Shown: piece after piece, positions 37,485 through 48,485 of the stretch
Position numbering within the stretch: the first letter of the stretch is position 1
Layout: each line of letters begins with the position of its first letter
Source: Apostichopus japonicus
Lineage: Eukaryota > Echinodermata > Holothuroidea > Aspidochirotida > Stichopodidae
Assembly (NCBI RefSeq): GCF_037975245.1
Contig: NC_092582.1
Coordinates: 25,398,077 to 25,462,076 of the forward strand
DNA length: 64,000 nt
Reading direction: 5' to 3'
Notes under the pieces: generated by a model
What the model saw: the letters and a program-made list of their open reading frames with translations, nothing else
What the model was told of the DNA's origin: nothing
The model's database searches: none
Position numbers and translations under genes: made by a program

Positions 37485-38277
37485 GAGCGGGAGCCCAGAG
37501 GGTTTGGTTAGCTGAGAAGGTAACCGGTTGCCTTGTACATCACAATGTCCACAGTGCATTCCTGTAAACGAAACCAGATGACTGGCAAACCGGCTGTGGT
37601 TGGTGTGTGGCTGGGAGAGCAATTTTAAAGTCACCTAAAAGCTAACCTAGATCATATTTCATGGTAACCATATCAAAGTAAGTACAATGTGTCAGGTATG
37701 GCCCCAAGAGCAACAAATGGCCATCGCCAGTAATTATTGGAGGTGGGGTACCCCTGCCAGTCATCAATAATTGACCCCTCACGGCTGACCTAGGTCAGCT
37801 CATGAGGTAACCACTTGAAACCTACTGGAAAATGATGGTTAGGACTTCAGATACAAGGGATGGGCATTGCCAGTAATTTATATGTGTGGGGTACCCCTGC
37901 CAGTAGACCCCCAAAATGCCCATCCCTCCCCTCATTGACCTAGGTCAGCTCATGAGGTAACCAGTTGAAACCTACTGGAAAATGATAGGTATCACTTCAT
38001 ATGTTAGGGATGGGCATTTCCAGTAATTTATATTAGTGGGGTACCCCTGCCAGTAGACCCCCAAAATGCCCACCCCGCTCATTGACCTAGGTCAGCTCAT
38101 GATGTAACCAGTTGAAACCTACTGGAAAATGATAGGGGTCACTTCATATGTAAGGGATGGGCATTTCCAGAAATTTCTATTAGTGGGGTACCCCTGCCAG
38201 TAGACCCCCAAATGCCCAACCCCTCCTTGACCCAGGTCAGCTCATGAGGTAACCACTTGAAAACAGATGGTTAGGCT
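37485..38277. mobile_element. One-arm copy of the 16901 foldback element
   Basis: Begins GAGCGGGAGCCCAGAGGG next to TA, as the left arm at 16901 does. It carries four ~145-bp units (GGGGTACCCC near 37747, 37889, 38039 and 38187) and stops in a fifth at about 38277. The inverted right arm is missing. It lies in intron 4 of the NLR gene. Confidence 0.88.
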
Positions 38278-39208
38278 TAGCTAGATTTCTCATTGACTTA
38301 GTGTGGAGTTAGGCTACCATGTGGAAGAAATTATTATTTATTCATTCGTTTATTTCATAGGAGAGGCTGACAAGGAATTTTACGAGATGTTTATGGATTA
38401 TAGACGGATTAACTAAAAAATAATAATCGCAAGTGGCTTTTACTAATTGTTTATTCCAAATGCAATCAAATTGCGCGTATCGCGCAATCTCGCGCTATCG
38501 CGCTAATGCCCTGGGCCTGCATAATAGATAGTAGTAGTTAAAACTGTTTAATATAGCTAATAATAGCTAAATTGGATATTTATATGGTGTGATCAATAGA
38601 CGTGGAGAGCATGCATAAGCAGCGACGGCAGTGCGATGTTAGTAGTAATGTTAATTACATGAAGTTATTAACAAGTTAATGAAAGAAACAAAAGCAAATA
38701 GAAATTATTGAGGAAGGTTTTATACCTTATCTTACACCTACGTATTTGAACATGAAAACATTGTCAGTAGAGAATATAATTCATTTTTTTTTAAGCATCC
38801 AATATGTAATTGCTTGAAAATCGTGTTACACGAGGGTAAACAATTTTTTCGCCTTTTATATCATCATTTATTATTCAATCGTTGCTGCTACATTTAGACA
38901 ATGAGTCAATGGTCCACACTAAATGTGGTGCCATATTTATTACATTTCCCTGGCATTCAGGAAGGAAATTTAATTAGTTAGTTTGTTGTCTATCCACAAT
39001 GAGAATGAACATCAGAACCCAAATGAATAAATACAAAAAGTGTTGGCCGATAATTGCAATGAACTATTGTAATAGAATCTTAACAATGTGGGTAGCAAAG
39101 TTGAGTCACAAATATTGAATAAATTAAACCAAGATGGATTAACTTTTTCAACTTAAGAATTGGTTCTGATGTGATGAGAGTATCAATAGTACACAAATTG
39201 AAAATTAC

Positions 39209-39525
39209 CTGCTTAGCTGAAGCAGCTTCAAGGACTTGTATGTTAGACCTCTGTAACAAAATGGTATCTTCTTTTCCAATATAAAAGATATATGACAAAG
39301 AGTCCTTAACTGACAGCATAAATTGGTCTGACTTTTCTTCTTGTTCAAGCATGCAAAGGATAGCAAACTGACGTCCCTCTTCGGTTTCCTGCAGGTGTTT
39401 CACGATGATGTCTGCTGCTGACTTGTTGAGTCCACATGCAAAGCGATAGACATACTGGAGGTCAAGCGGGTTGATGCTCTTCAAGGTTTCCTTCACATTG
39501 ATTGATGACGCTGCTGAAGACGCTC
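39209..39525 (-). CDS. NLR exon 4: helical region after NACHT
   Basis: Acceptor GATTTGTAG, incoming phase 1, 317 bases, donor GTAATTTTC, outgoing phase 0. The peptide contains INPLDLQYVYRFACGLN and KSAADIIVKHLQETEEGRQF, typical of the helical segment between NACHT and the LRRs in invertebrate NLRs, and ends IQVLEAASAKQ. It has no stop codons, and phase agreement with both neighbouring exons supports the model. Confidence 0.85.
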
Positions 39526-39842
39526 CTACAAATCCAAGAAGACAGATTATATGGGTTTTAATGTGTACAATTCACTGTAGGCATGAGATCAAGGTGTTGA
39601 CACATTGTAATAGTGTCACTGTACCATTGTCTTATTTGTAGCATCAAATCTTCCTATAATTTAATAAGTAACCATTGTATATAGTGTTATTTGTAAAACT
39701 ATCAATCCCTTTGTGTATGTCAATGATGTTTTATGTTGTTGTGACATCATTAATATCACTGTAATTATAAATAGGAATCAGGTCTAAGCACAGGCCTAGT
39801 GACATTGAATAATAACATTGAAACCTGTCTTCATTTTATGCT

Positions 39843-40130
39843 TTGTTACTGCAATGTAAGTACTGACAGGCCAGTACGACAGTGAATTGTAAACCTAAGC
39901 CTGCCTTCATTACAAGCTTTATTGCTGGCTTGTGGTACTGACAGGCCAGTATAAAAGTAAATAGTTACTCTAAGCCCGCCTTCATTACATGCTTCATTTA
40001 AGTATGTTAGGACAGAATCATCATTATTACTCAATATAATGTAGGTCAGTCTGACTGGTTTACCACAATGGTCCCATTGCTTATGCAACTTGTCCAAATT
40101 GTCATCCTGTGAGGGCTTCTTTAATCTTTA
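39843..40130 (-). repeat. ~75-bp tandem repeat and coding-like remnant in NLR intron 3
   Basis: TACTGACAGGCCAGTA followed by an AAGC(C)NGCCTTCATTACA block occurs twice about 75 bp apart. The minus-strand frame across it reads DDNLDKLHKQWDHCGKPVRL then a duplicated ACNEG-LR block. It looks protein-like at first, but it has no clear donor and includes the tandem repeat. Probably the remnant of an exon or transposon gene. Confidence 0.4.
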
Positions 40131-40761
40131 CCAAAAGTAGGGTCAATTAGGGTCAAAGGTTATATGAGGTTATTAGCAATCAACTGGAAGAATGAGTCAA
40201 ATCTGCATCTCAGCTAGATGCCTGCTCACATTGTCAGTAAGCTTGGTCTTAACAATTCAGTTTGTGAAGGGGCACAATAAACAACACAGAAAAAAGTCAG
40301 CATCATCTGTGTAGATCTATATTACAGTGAAAACATTAAATTGGATGCAGTAAATGAGTATTTCTCTCAACCGGTCAAATTGTAACATCCTTTTACAGAC
40401 CTCCTCATATTGTTTTGTTTTAAGAAGGTCAACTGTTATAACAGGCTATGATGATATTGTCAGTCAATAAGGAAATGTCTGAGTTGTTTTACATAATTGA
40501 TATACATCGCTACGTTCTAGTTTGTGAACTTCATTGGTCTTTTCATGTCAGTGAAACAGAGAGCCAGCTGTAGAGACTTGTAAGAATGATGTCTATAAAA
40601 GAATGTAATCATCAGATATTAGAATATACAGCTTATTGCATGTAATCTAAACCTCAATGGGTTTTTTGCATTCCTGGTTAAGCAGTAGTTTTTGGTTTTG
40701 ATGATAATCGTAACATATGCACTCATAATGACGTATAATGTGTGCGTTTGTTTTGCTATCT

Positions 40762-40910
40762 GACCGAGGACTTGAACAAAACAATTTCAGGTCCTCGGTT
40801 GTGATTTCTAAAGAATCACCACGTCCTCGGAAGAATTCTATTGTATGGGGTATTGTTAAGGTTAGAGTACATGGATTTGAACAATGGAAAATACAATGGG
40901 GTCCTCGGTC
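40762..40910. repeat. GTCCTCGG inverted-repeat element
   Basis: GACCGAGGAC at 40762-40771 is exactly inverted as GTCCTCGGTC at 40901-40910. Two further GTCCTCGG motifs lie between (near 40792 and 40830). It is a short non-coding repeat, possibly a MITE; no target duplication was seen. Confidence 0.5.
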
Positions 40911-40927
40911 TGAATGTAATGCAAACA

Positions 40928-40948
40928 TGTGTGTGTGTGTGTGCGTGA
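40928..40948. repeat. (GT)n microsatellite
   Basis: A short run of alternating T and G directly after the GTCCTCGG element. Confidence 0.7.
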
Positions 40949-40969
40949 GTTCGCTTGTGACGCCCAGCT

Positions 40970-41262
40970 TGTAAACACGATATCTCAAGAAGGGAAGTTC
41001 AGACCAATGTCATATTTGATGTGTAGAAGTTCCACATTAATTACAAGTAGCCTATTGTTTTTGGTGGGGTAACCAGGGGCCAACTTGTGAAAACTTGTAA
41101 AAACGATATCTCAAGATGGGAAGCATGGGCAGACCTCATACTGTAGTTGGTGTGTAAGAGTACCACATTGTGTAAAAGAAGCCTATCATTTTTGGTGGAT
41201 GGCAAAGATCAGTTGAGGTCACCAGGGGTCAAGTTGTGAAAACTTTGTAAACTTGTACATCC
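40970..41262. repeat. ~125-bp tandem repeat, 2-3 copies
   Basis: ACGATATCTCAAGA(A/T)GGGAAG recurs at about 40977 and 41101, followed by related GACC-TCATA, GTACCACATT and CCTAT-TTTTTGGTGG blocks. The motif CCAGGGG(C/T)CAA-TTGTGAAAA occurs near 41070 and 41220. Confidence 0.75.
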
Positions 41263-43232
41263 TCACTGTACATTACGTCAGATTCATAAAGAAAACTGCT
41301 CATGTTACATCATCTAAACCACAATGCATTTTTGGATTCTGCTTCTTGTTTAAAACAGTACACTGAATATTTATGAGGTGCCATTGGCATCTAGCTTCAT
41401 ATTGATAAAGATACTTCATTCTCGATAAATCATTCCATTCAAGCTGCTTAATGTGCTTTGTTTTGAAACTTTCTGACCTTTAGATTTTGATTTCACATTT
41501 CCACCGAATAAAATTTAACACTTTTCCTTGATTCCACAGTCCAACAAACTTGCAAACTCCATTGACAGAGGCTTGGAGAGCAAACCTATTCCTACAATAT
41601 CCTGGCTGATATTGTGGTTGGTGGTACAGATACTACTACTACTGTAGCATAACTTGCGATATTTTGCATATATACAGTACTGTAGTTAGCTTCTTGAGTT
41701 TGGAGTGGTATGGCCTGAACATGGTATTACAAGGTAAAAGGGACATCCTGATTCAGGGTTTCAGGCTCTTAAAAGAGTTGTTTTAAGACTATAATTATTT
41801 AAAGTTAGTGTTTTTTTTATTAATATAGAGTACGACCTTAAGTTCCTTTGTCAGTAACATATCTATGTGCAAATTATTATGCAAATAATTGTGCATATGA
41901 ACTATAGTATTGACCTCATGTGAGTTAGGGTCATCAGTGTTGCTGATCTATAGTTCTTCTCTGCTTGAATTGGTAAATGTTTTGAAAAATACTTCTCAGC
42001 ATATTACCCTCGAAATTGTAAACTTACTTTGAAAAACAATAACAGGGAAAAGAGAGAATTCAGAAGATGATTTAATTTGAAATAATATTTTGGTTTATCT
42101 GGTATTAGGTTTTGACTGGCTTGTCACATATTTTACTTGTATAATGCCACACAAATTACAGATTCCTTTAAATGTTATTTATTAGTTTGTGATCTTGTCT
42201 TGTTACTTGCAAACTTAAGTTGCCGAGGATGGAGAAAGTCACGGCGTTTGTTTACGTTCTAACATTTTGTGTATTGTTATTGTGGTAGTCGACCAGGTCA
42301 TCTATGAAATCTTTGTGAGATGAGATATAATCAAAAGCTTAATTTTTTATACATTTTGGATTAGATTGACTTAACAAATAATCGAACACTAAAAGGAAAA
42401 TGGAATCATGAATATCAATGCTACTACTCATATTTAGGTAAAAATACGATTTTTGGGGCTAACACTACATGGCTATTTTGATAAGTGATTGAAACATGAT
42501 GAATAAAAACAAAGATATTTTCAGCAGTGTTGCCTTGATGATATCATTCATTGTAATGTTGCCAGATGCAAAATATTACCCACTCTAATAATTCATATCT
42601 TTGTGATACAAAATGTGATGAGGATCTGGTTTATATATTTACTTGCATAGTTTTGATCATTACCTTTCTCTGATCTTTTTGATGAGCACAAATAGCAGAA
42701 ACCTAGTTAATACAGTAGGCTGAATAACGTGTTGTTTAATAAATACAAAAGTCAAAGTATTCAATATGGTTATATATTCACAGCAACATAAGAACTCATG
42801 TCCATCCCAGATTACCCAGATGTGTACGATTTGTTTTTGTTTGAAAATCCAGTGTAGTCTGCTTTATCTGACATTGCCTTGGTCTTCTTGAAGGTATCTC
42901 TACATTAAGACTCTCGTATCTTCAAATACAACAAACAAAAATATAAAAAGATCCAAACCCAATTCGTTCTTGCGTTAAAGTGGGTCAGTGGCAAATGATG
43001 ACTCTTTATTTGCTTACATTGTCACACGTGTTGTATGAATGTTAATGTACAGCAGGCACTGTGGGGTGGGGTACGAGGAGCATAAGCTGTTTATTATTTT
43101 TTTATTTTTTTTGGTTTATTTATGCACATGAGAGGACATATGAACAAAACATTCATCTCTCAAGTTAACTAATTATCTTACACATCAGAGATGATAAACT
43201 GTGCATCAATGATATCGGTACTGAAAACTTAC

Positions 43233-44411
43233 CTTCACTAAGAATCCAAACCAGATGATGAGCGGCATAAAACTCACAGATGATTTTGTGCCATATTCGT
43301 GCAACCTTCTTAAATTGACCCTTGGGAATGTCAAAAACCACTTCCTGTACCAACATCCCGAGCTTTATATAGTTATCATAGAACTCTTGTCCAAGTTCTG
43401 AAACTAAATATGTCTTCTCCCATGCCAGCTGCTGGTTCTTCTGTGTGAGGCCGTCGAAAGCAATACGGTACAGCTTAGCTAGTTCCGTTTCAAAAGCAGG
43501 CACCCCAGTGTTAGCATCTTTCTTGATTTTCATATGGTTATGATTGCATTCGATCACATAAGTGAAAAATCTTGTTACTGTGCTAAATATCTCGATTTCT
43601 GGCCTCTCGTGTACTATGTGAGCAACCATAGTGGAGAAGAGAGGGACCTGACAGAGATCTTTTAAGAAGGGGTTTCTCTGAAGCTGATTTTCGATCCGAT
43701 CTGCCAAGTGGACATCAACAGCCACCGCCTTCAGGACATAGTTTCGACGTTCAGCCTCCCCAAACCCTGTTAATCTGATTCGTTTTGTTTCGGGGTGTAA
43801 GTTAGGCGGGAGGATCAATGTCCTGGTAAGTATGATGACAAGAATGTCTTGAAACATTTTCATCTCAATGATGGAGAAGATATCTGTTTCGGTTTCATTC
43901 TTGTCAGGATACTCATCATAACTGTCAAATAACATGACAACAGACTTTCTGTAGGCTTTGAGGATTTCCCTAATGCAAGCTTCATCCATGTCCTCATCTT
44001 TGGGCACTATGGAATTCTTTATAGCAGTGTATATAGACGGAACACTTTTCAGTTCCCTCAACTGGAGAAATATAAGTATTTCTACAACTTTGAGAGGAGA
44101 TTCAGGGTCCTCAGTACACCAGTCATAGACAATCTGTGATGCAAGTGTTGTTTTCCCGTACCCAGGGTCAGCCTCAATGATTTTTCTTTTTGACTCAGTT
44201 TTGGGGCTGCTCAGAATATCGTTGTAAGATTCTAACGATTCTAGAACATCGGGGTTTTGCATGGCATCACCCTCCTGAGCCAAGTAGTAAATACCTCCCT
44301 CAACAAATATACTGTTAACACCACACTTGTTCATGGAAGGAAATGGCTTTGCTGTTTCGTAATGCTTTCGATAGGCTATTTTTGAAAACTTGATGAAATC
44401 TCTTTTCTTTT
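43233..44411 (-). CDS. NLR exon 3: NACHT ATPase domain
   Basis: Acceptor TTTTTATTCTCAG, incoming phase 1, 1179 bases without a stop, donor GTAAGTTTTC, outgoing phase 1. The domain starts after FVEGGIYYLA. The Walker A P-loop is EADPGYGKTTLASQ (about residues 203-216 of the joined protein) and Walker B is VVMLFDSYDEYP (about 281-292). Sensor and winged-helix regions follow (ILTRT, LTGFGEAERRNYV, NPFLKDLCQVPLFSTMVAHI), then ARIWHKIICEFYAAHHLVW. This order and spacing are diagnostic of NACHT proteins. The catalytic residues look intact. In-frame sequence upstream of the acceptor is intron. Confidence 0.95.
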
Positions 44412-44879
44412 CTGAGAATAAAAAAACACAAAGCTTTTTGAACACTTTAAAATTTACATTTAAACACTGTCCTCTATTTAGAGGCACATGAAAATTACTT
44501 TTATTTAAATCTGTATATAAAGGTAAGAGTTTGTCACTAAGTCCTTGTCAATTCTCTTATGTCTAAATGGTGTAGGTCAGTGTTCCTCGAACACACAGGA
44601 TGGAAATTAACTAGTACTTCTATGCAGATATTAAATACAAACTACACGAATTGATGCTTTGATTGGAACAGATGATAAGGCCTATATTACCTTTACCTCG
44701 CTTCGTGCTTTGCGAATTAGTAGAGGGATGAACAAAGAAACAAAGATATGCTTCTTTCTGCTAATGACAAAATATTACAGTAATCAGAATAAGCCTAGCA
44801 TAAACACTTTGTCCAAGTTAAGAACGAAACATTTCAACAAATTATTCGACGTTCTTTTTTTTGACACCGGATAACATTG

Positions 44880-45651
44880 CAGCCACGTAGCCAGGCATTT
44901 GTAAGGGGAGAACATTTTGCGACTGAAATGGAGGAGGGATGTAAGGGGAGGGGTGAGAAATTTTTGAACAGTTGAAGGTCCTTAGATGCGATCTGGTGCA
45001 ATGTTTTCCCAGTTTCATCATTATCATATTTTATCATATTATCAGCAGATTTTTTTTCGGGTTCGAATTATTCTTTTACATGTTCGATCTTTTACATATT
45101 ATATCAGATAGACAAACATACAGTAGTGCTCTTGTGCAATTTTTCCAGTAGGATGATTCTTGTTTATTGTCCAATGTCTGGACTTTAATACATTTGACGA
45201 ACTTAACTGATGGACAATATAAACTTTTATATTTAGCAGTGTAATTAGTATGTATAGGAAGCGTGTATCACGTACAATTGCTAGCTTAACATGCTGTTCG
45301 TGCAACAACTTATGACGAATCATAGAAAGGATGAGAACGCACGTTGTGCATATACAGTTGCTAACACTCCATCGAGTCAGGCTATAATTTGTATTACCCA
45401 GTGGCCAACTGTAGGCTTGTAATAGGCTAAATTTAGCTAATTGCATCTGCCAAACTACTGTAAGTACTGCATCAGTAGTCCTGAATGCTACTACGATTAT
45501 AATTGTGTTAAGGGAGCTGAACAGTATTCAAGATCAAAAGAGCACTGACAAAATACCATGCCAAAAAACAACACTTTTAACATTGTTTGCGACACTGAAA
45601 AGGGGGAGGGGTGAGCAGCCGCTCTCCTGCTCCCATCTGGCTACGTCCCTG
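44880..45651. mobile_element. Candidate hAT-like MITE in NLR intron 2
   Basis: Left end CAGCCACGTAGCCAGG and right end CTGGCTACGTCCCTG are inverted with about 13/15 matches. The flanks TAACATTG and GAACAATG match 6/8, consistent with an aged 8-bp duplication. G/C-tract segments lie just inside both ends. It is 772 bp and non-coding. A TAGATGCGATCTGGTGCAATG segment near 44984 is shared with about 21450. Confidence 0.6.
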
Positions 45652-46366
45652 GAACAATGGCTGCTATCAGAAAATTAAGTTTAGACCCAAACCATTATAT
45701 ATTAATACGTGACATTCAGGATACAGTTTGAAATGTGTAATGAAAACGGGCAAAGCAATAAATAAATAATAACCTTAAACGATGAACTATCTGGAAATCA
45801 TCAAGGAGAGCATACAAATAACGTTATTATTTCATGAGCTTTGAATACCGCTGCAGTCAAAATGTTTGTCTATTTTTTATCTCGTTCGTTCGTTTCAACT
45901 AGGTTTTTATATTATTTTCATGTTTTCGTTCCATAATTTCCTGTTTCATATCGCTCATTTGAAGTTCATTTGACGTATTTACAAAAATCGAATTTCTCTT
46001 ATATAAATCCCAGTCACCAATCTTTTGTCAGAGAATACAGAGTGACTTCATATGTAGGGACTTGTTATTTTCTAGTTAGTTCGGTTTTATATACAAGAGA
46101 GGCTTTTACATAAACTCAATTATGATACTCCGATACATCAGACATTTTCTCTTTTATTCGGCTATTCTTCTTTCCAAACTCAACCCTTATGAATAGTCAA
46201 GTTAGTCAACAAATATCGGTATCTTTGAAAATGAGAATTAATATTATCAAAGCCAAGTGTTATAGCCACATTTTATCATGTTATAGTCCGATCTTAAATA
46301 CTTTTGTGACTTTTTTCTCTTGCTTGAGTGATTGTAAACATGAAAATATTTAGAACAGATGATTAC

Positions 46367-46669
46367 CTTCAAGATCCTTCTTCTTCTTCTTCTTCTTCTT
46401 TGCTTGGGAAGTCTTTGTTTGGAAAGAACTTCGTATTCGCGCAGCGAGACCAGCCAGCTTCAATTTGCGTAACATCTTTAAAAGATCTGTTATATCAGTC
46501 GGAGTTATAATTCCTCGATCCTCCAAAAGATCCACCATTTCTAATCCAGGTGTCTTGGATCTATTGATGCTATCAATCTCTCCAGGTTTTAATCCAAGCA
46601 AAGTTGATAATCGTTTAATCGTGGTAACATTCAGATGATCAGCTAGGTCGACTTTAAAAAGACCGAAAC
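46367..46669 (-). CDS. NLR exon 2: death-fold (DED/Death-like) domain and Lys-rich linker
   Basis: Acceptor CTATTTCGCAG, incoming phase 1, 303 bases, donor GTAATCATC, outgoing phase 1. The peptide FKVDLADHLNVTTIKRLSTL, then LGLKPGEIDSINRSK and LEMVDLLEDRGIITPTDITD to LLKMLRKLKLAGLAARI, forms the helical pattern of a death-fold. LLEDRGIITPTDI resembles the C-terminal helices of a DED, while LGLKPGEIDSI resembles a Death domain, so the subtype is open. A run of eight Lys follows, before NACHT. Family role: homotypic recruitment of adaptors or caspases. Confidence 0.85.
46377..46401. repeat. (CTT)n/(AAG)n microsatellite within NLR exon 2
   Basis: About eight TTC/CTT triplets on the plus strand encode the poly-Lys linker between the death-fold and NACHT domains on the minus strand. 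Confidence 0.9.
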
Positions 46670-47732
46670 CTGCGAAATAGGAACAAATGAAGGCGATGCA
46701 AAGAGTTCAAAACTACATCAGTCTGGTGTGCATGTTAACGTGCATGCTAAGCCTCCACAGTTTATCGATAGGCGTACATCGTTCCTTTCCTTTTCACTAT
46801 TTTTTCCACGGATGTTCCTCACTACAATGCTGTCAGTCAAAGAGTGCAATTGGGTTTGTGTACCGTCTTAATGTATATACCTATATTACTACCACGACAT
46901 AAATCAAAGACATTTGCATCCATGTCACTTAATTAACCCATGTAGTTAGTTACCTATATAGTTCGCAGTTATAGTTATGGTTAGTGCAAGAAATAAATTA
47001 ATTCGTCACTAATTTGATCATACAGAGAACATCCTCAACCCTAGTGAAATATGTATTCCTCTGCTCCTACTCACTAAACATATCCTAAGTCGAATGTCAA
47101 TTAAGGTCGCTTTAAGTTTTCTAACTCAGAGTATCAAGTTATCTCAAATATATGCATAATGTCACCAGTCATTGGCAAAATTACTTCAAACATTGATGGG
47201 CTAATATGTGCGTTCTCATTCAGAATAAGACGCTTGAATTGTTGTCAAATTTTAGCCGAGCTATTGGCGGCTATGGTGTAACAAAATGTCAGGTCTAAAC
47301 GGTTGTAGGAAGGTTATGTGTTCACTTGATTCATGGAGTAACCTTAAAACAAATTCTCGAGTACACATGTACAGATTGTACCAGAGAAGGATTACAAGTG
47401 CTGAATGGAGTATTTCAAGTCTAATATGGCTACTGTATTGTAAAGAACATTAATTGTACTGTGCGAGAGATAAATTTACAATGCAGTGCGCTGAACATAC
47501 ACGCTTTTCAACTGTGTATACTTGAACAAAGGAATGTATACGCAGTCACTGCCTTTCTTGCTGTACACTCAATTAAAAGTCTTAAAACGTATGTCTGCCA
47601 AAGCCCCCTCCCCCATCCCTCACCAAAAACATGTAAACTCTGGTCTTGTACAGAGGTTTTCTGACACAAGGACAGATAAAGCAATACGTATGTAGTCCGA
47701 TTATTATTACTTGTTCACTGAAAGTATCTTAC

Positions 47733-47802
47733 CTAATTCTGCAGGGTTTGTCCCTGTGTCCTTCCCTGGGCTTTGAGAGGGGTCCGCCTGTGCCATATTG
47801 AC
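47733..47802 (-). CDS. NLR exon 1 (coding start)
   Basis: ATG at 47796-47794 begins MAQADPSQSPGKDTGTNPAE followed by Leu, ending at donor GTAAGATAC in phase 1, which matches exon 2 (the joined codon is Gly). Just upstream, TTTTGTTCTACAG at 47803 and beyond is a good acceptor, so there is probably a non-coding 5' exon further upstream. The short polar N-terminus carries no signal peptide, in line with a cytosolic NLR. Confidence 0.75.
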
Positions 47803-47832
47803 CTGTAGAACAAAACTGAAACTGTTAGTTTC

Positions 47833-47840
47833 TGACGTCA
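47833..47840. promoter_or_regulatory. CRE-type palindrome TGACGTCA upstream of NLR exon 1
   Basis: A perfect CREB/ATF consensus lies 31 bp upstream of the putative first coding exon. It is probably in a 5' intron or the promoter region; function is inferred only. Confidence 0.3.
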
Positions 47841-48063
47841 CGGTATCATTTACAACTAAACATTTAAGATACGTCAGCTTGTTATATTCACTTTATCAAA
47901 AACACCAGATTGTCTTTAAAAACCACACTCGACTCAGCAATTCATTGTCAGAATTTTCCCTAGATTATTGTATGTGTGTTTTTGTGTTGTGTTTTTGTGT
48001 AAAAGTAATGCAAACTTATTGTTTGCTTGCTATAACCTGTGACTTTTACTCCACGTAAAATGA

Positions 48064-48485
48064 ATGTGTACTAACAAGAACAAGGCTTGCAGTCATCGTA
48101 GTTATTATCGTTATAGTGTAGTAATAAGAACAAGGCTTAACTTGCAGACATCGTTAAGGTGTACTAACAAGAACAAGTACCAAACTTGCTGTCATCGTAG
48201 TTATTATCCTTATAGTGTAGTAATAAGAACAAGGCTTAAACTTGCAGACATCGTTAAGGTGTACTAACAAGAACAAGGACCAAACTTGCTGTCATCGTAG
48301 TTGTTATCGTTATAGTGTAGTAATAAGAACAAGGCTTAAACTTGCAGACATCGTTAAGGTGTACTAACAAGAACAAGGACCAAACTTGCTGTCATCGTAG
48401 TTATTATCGTTATAGTGTACTAACAACAACAAGGCTCAAACTTGCAGACATCTTAGTTATCGTTAAAGTGTACTAAAAATAACAA
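48064..48485. repeat. ~100-bp minisatellite, about four copies, upstream of the NLR gene
   Basis: GTGTACTAACAAGAACAAGG, then CAAACTTGCTGTCATCGTAG, TTATTATCGTTATAGTGTAG and TAATAAGAACAAGGCTTAAA repeat with a period near 100 bp (unit starts near 48065, 48159, 48259, 48359). Each unit is two related ~50-bp halves. Confidence 0.93.

Larger units (their letters stand above)
35742..47802 (-). other. NLR-type immune receptor gene locus (five exons, 3' end not found)
   Basis: Exons in transcript order are 47802-47733, 46669-46367, 44411-43233, 39525-39209 and 35950-35742. All boundaries use AG acceptors and GT donors, and the coding phases agree at every junction (1, 1, 1, 0, then 2 outgoing). Together they encode about 690 residues: a short N-terminus, a death-fold domain, a Lys-rich linker, a NACHT ATPase, a helical region and the first LRR segment. 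NLR proteins are cytosolic sensors: the NACHT domain oligomerises on activation and the death-fold recruits signalling proteins. Many echinoderms carry large NLR families. The introns hold a MITE, a foldback copy and minisatellites. A stop codon and further LRR exons were not located. Confidence 0.9.

Noticed and set aside
44412-44487. Extending the NACHT exon upstream to the open-frame start at 44487
   Set aside because: A strong polypyrimidine-AG acceptor at 44412 gives a phase matching the death-fold exon; the upstream residues are intronic.
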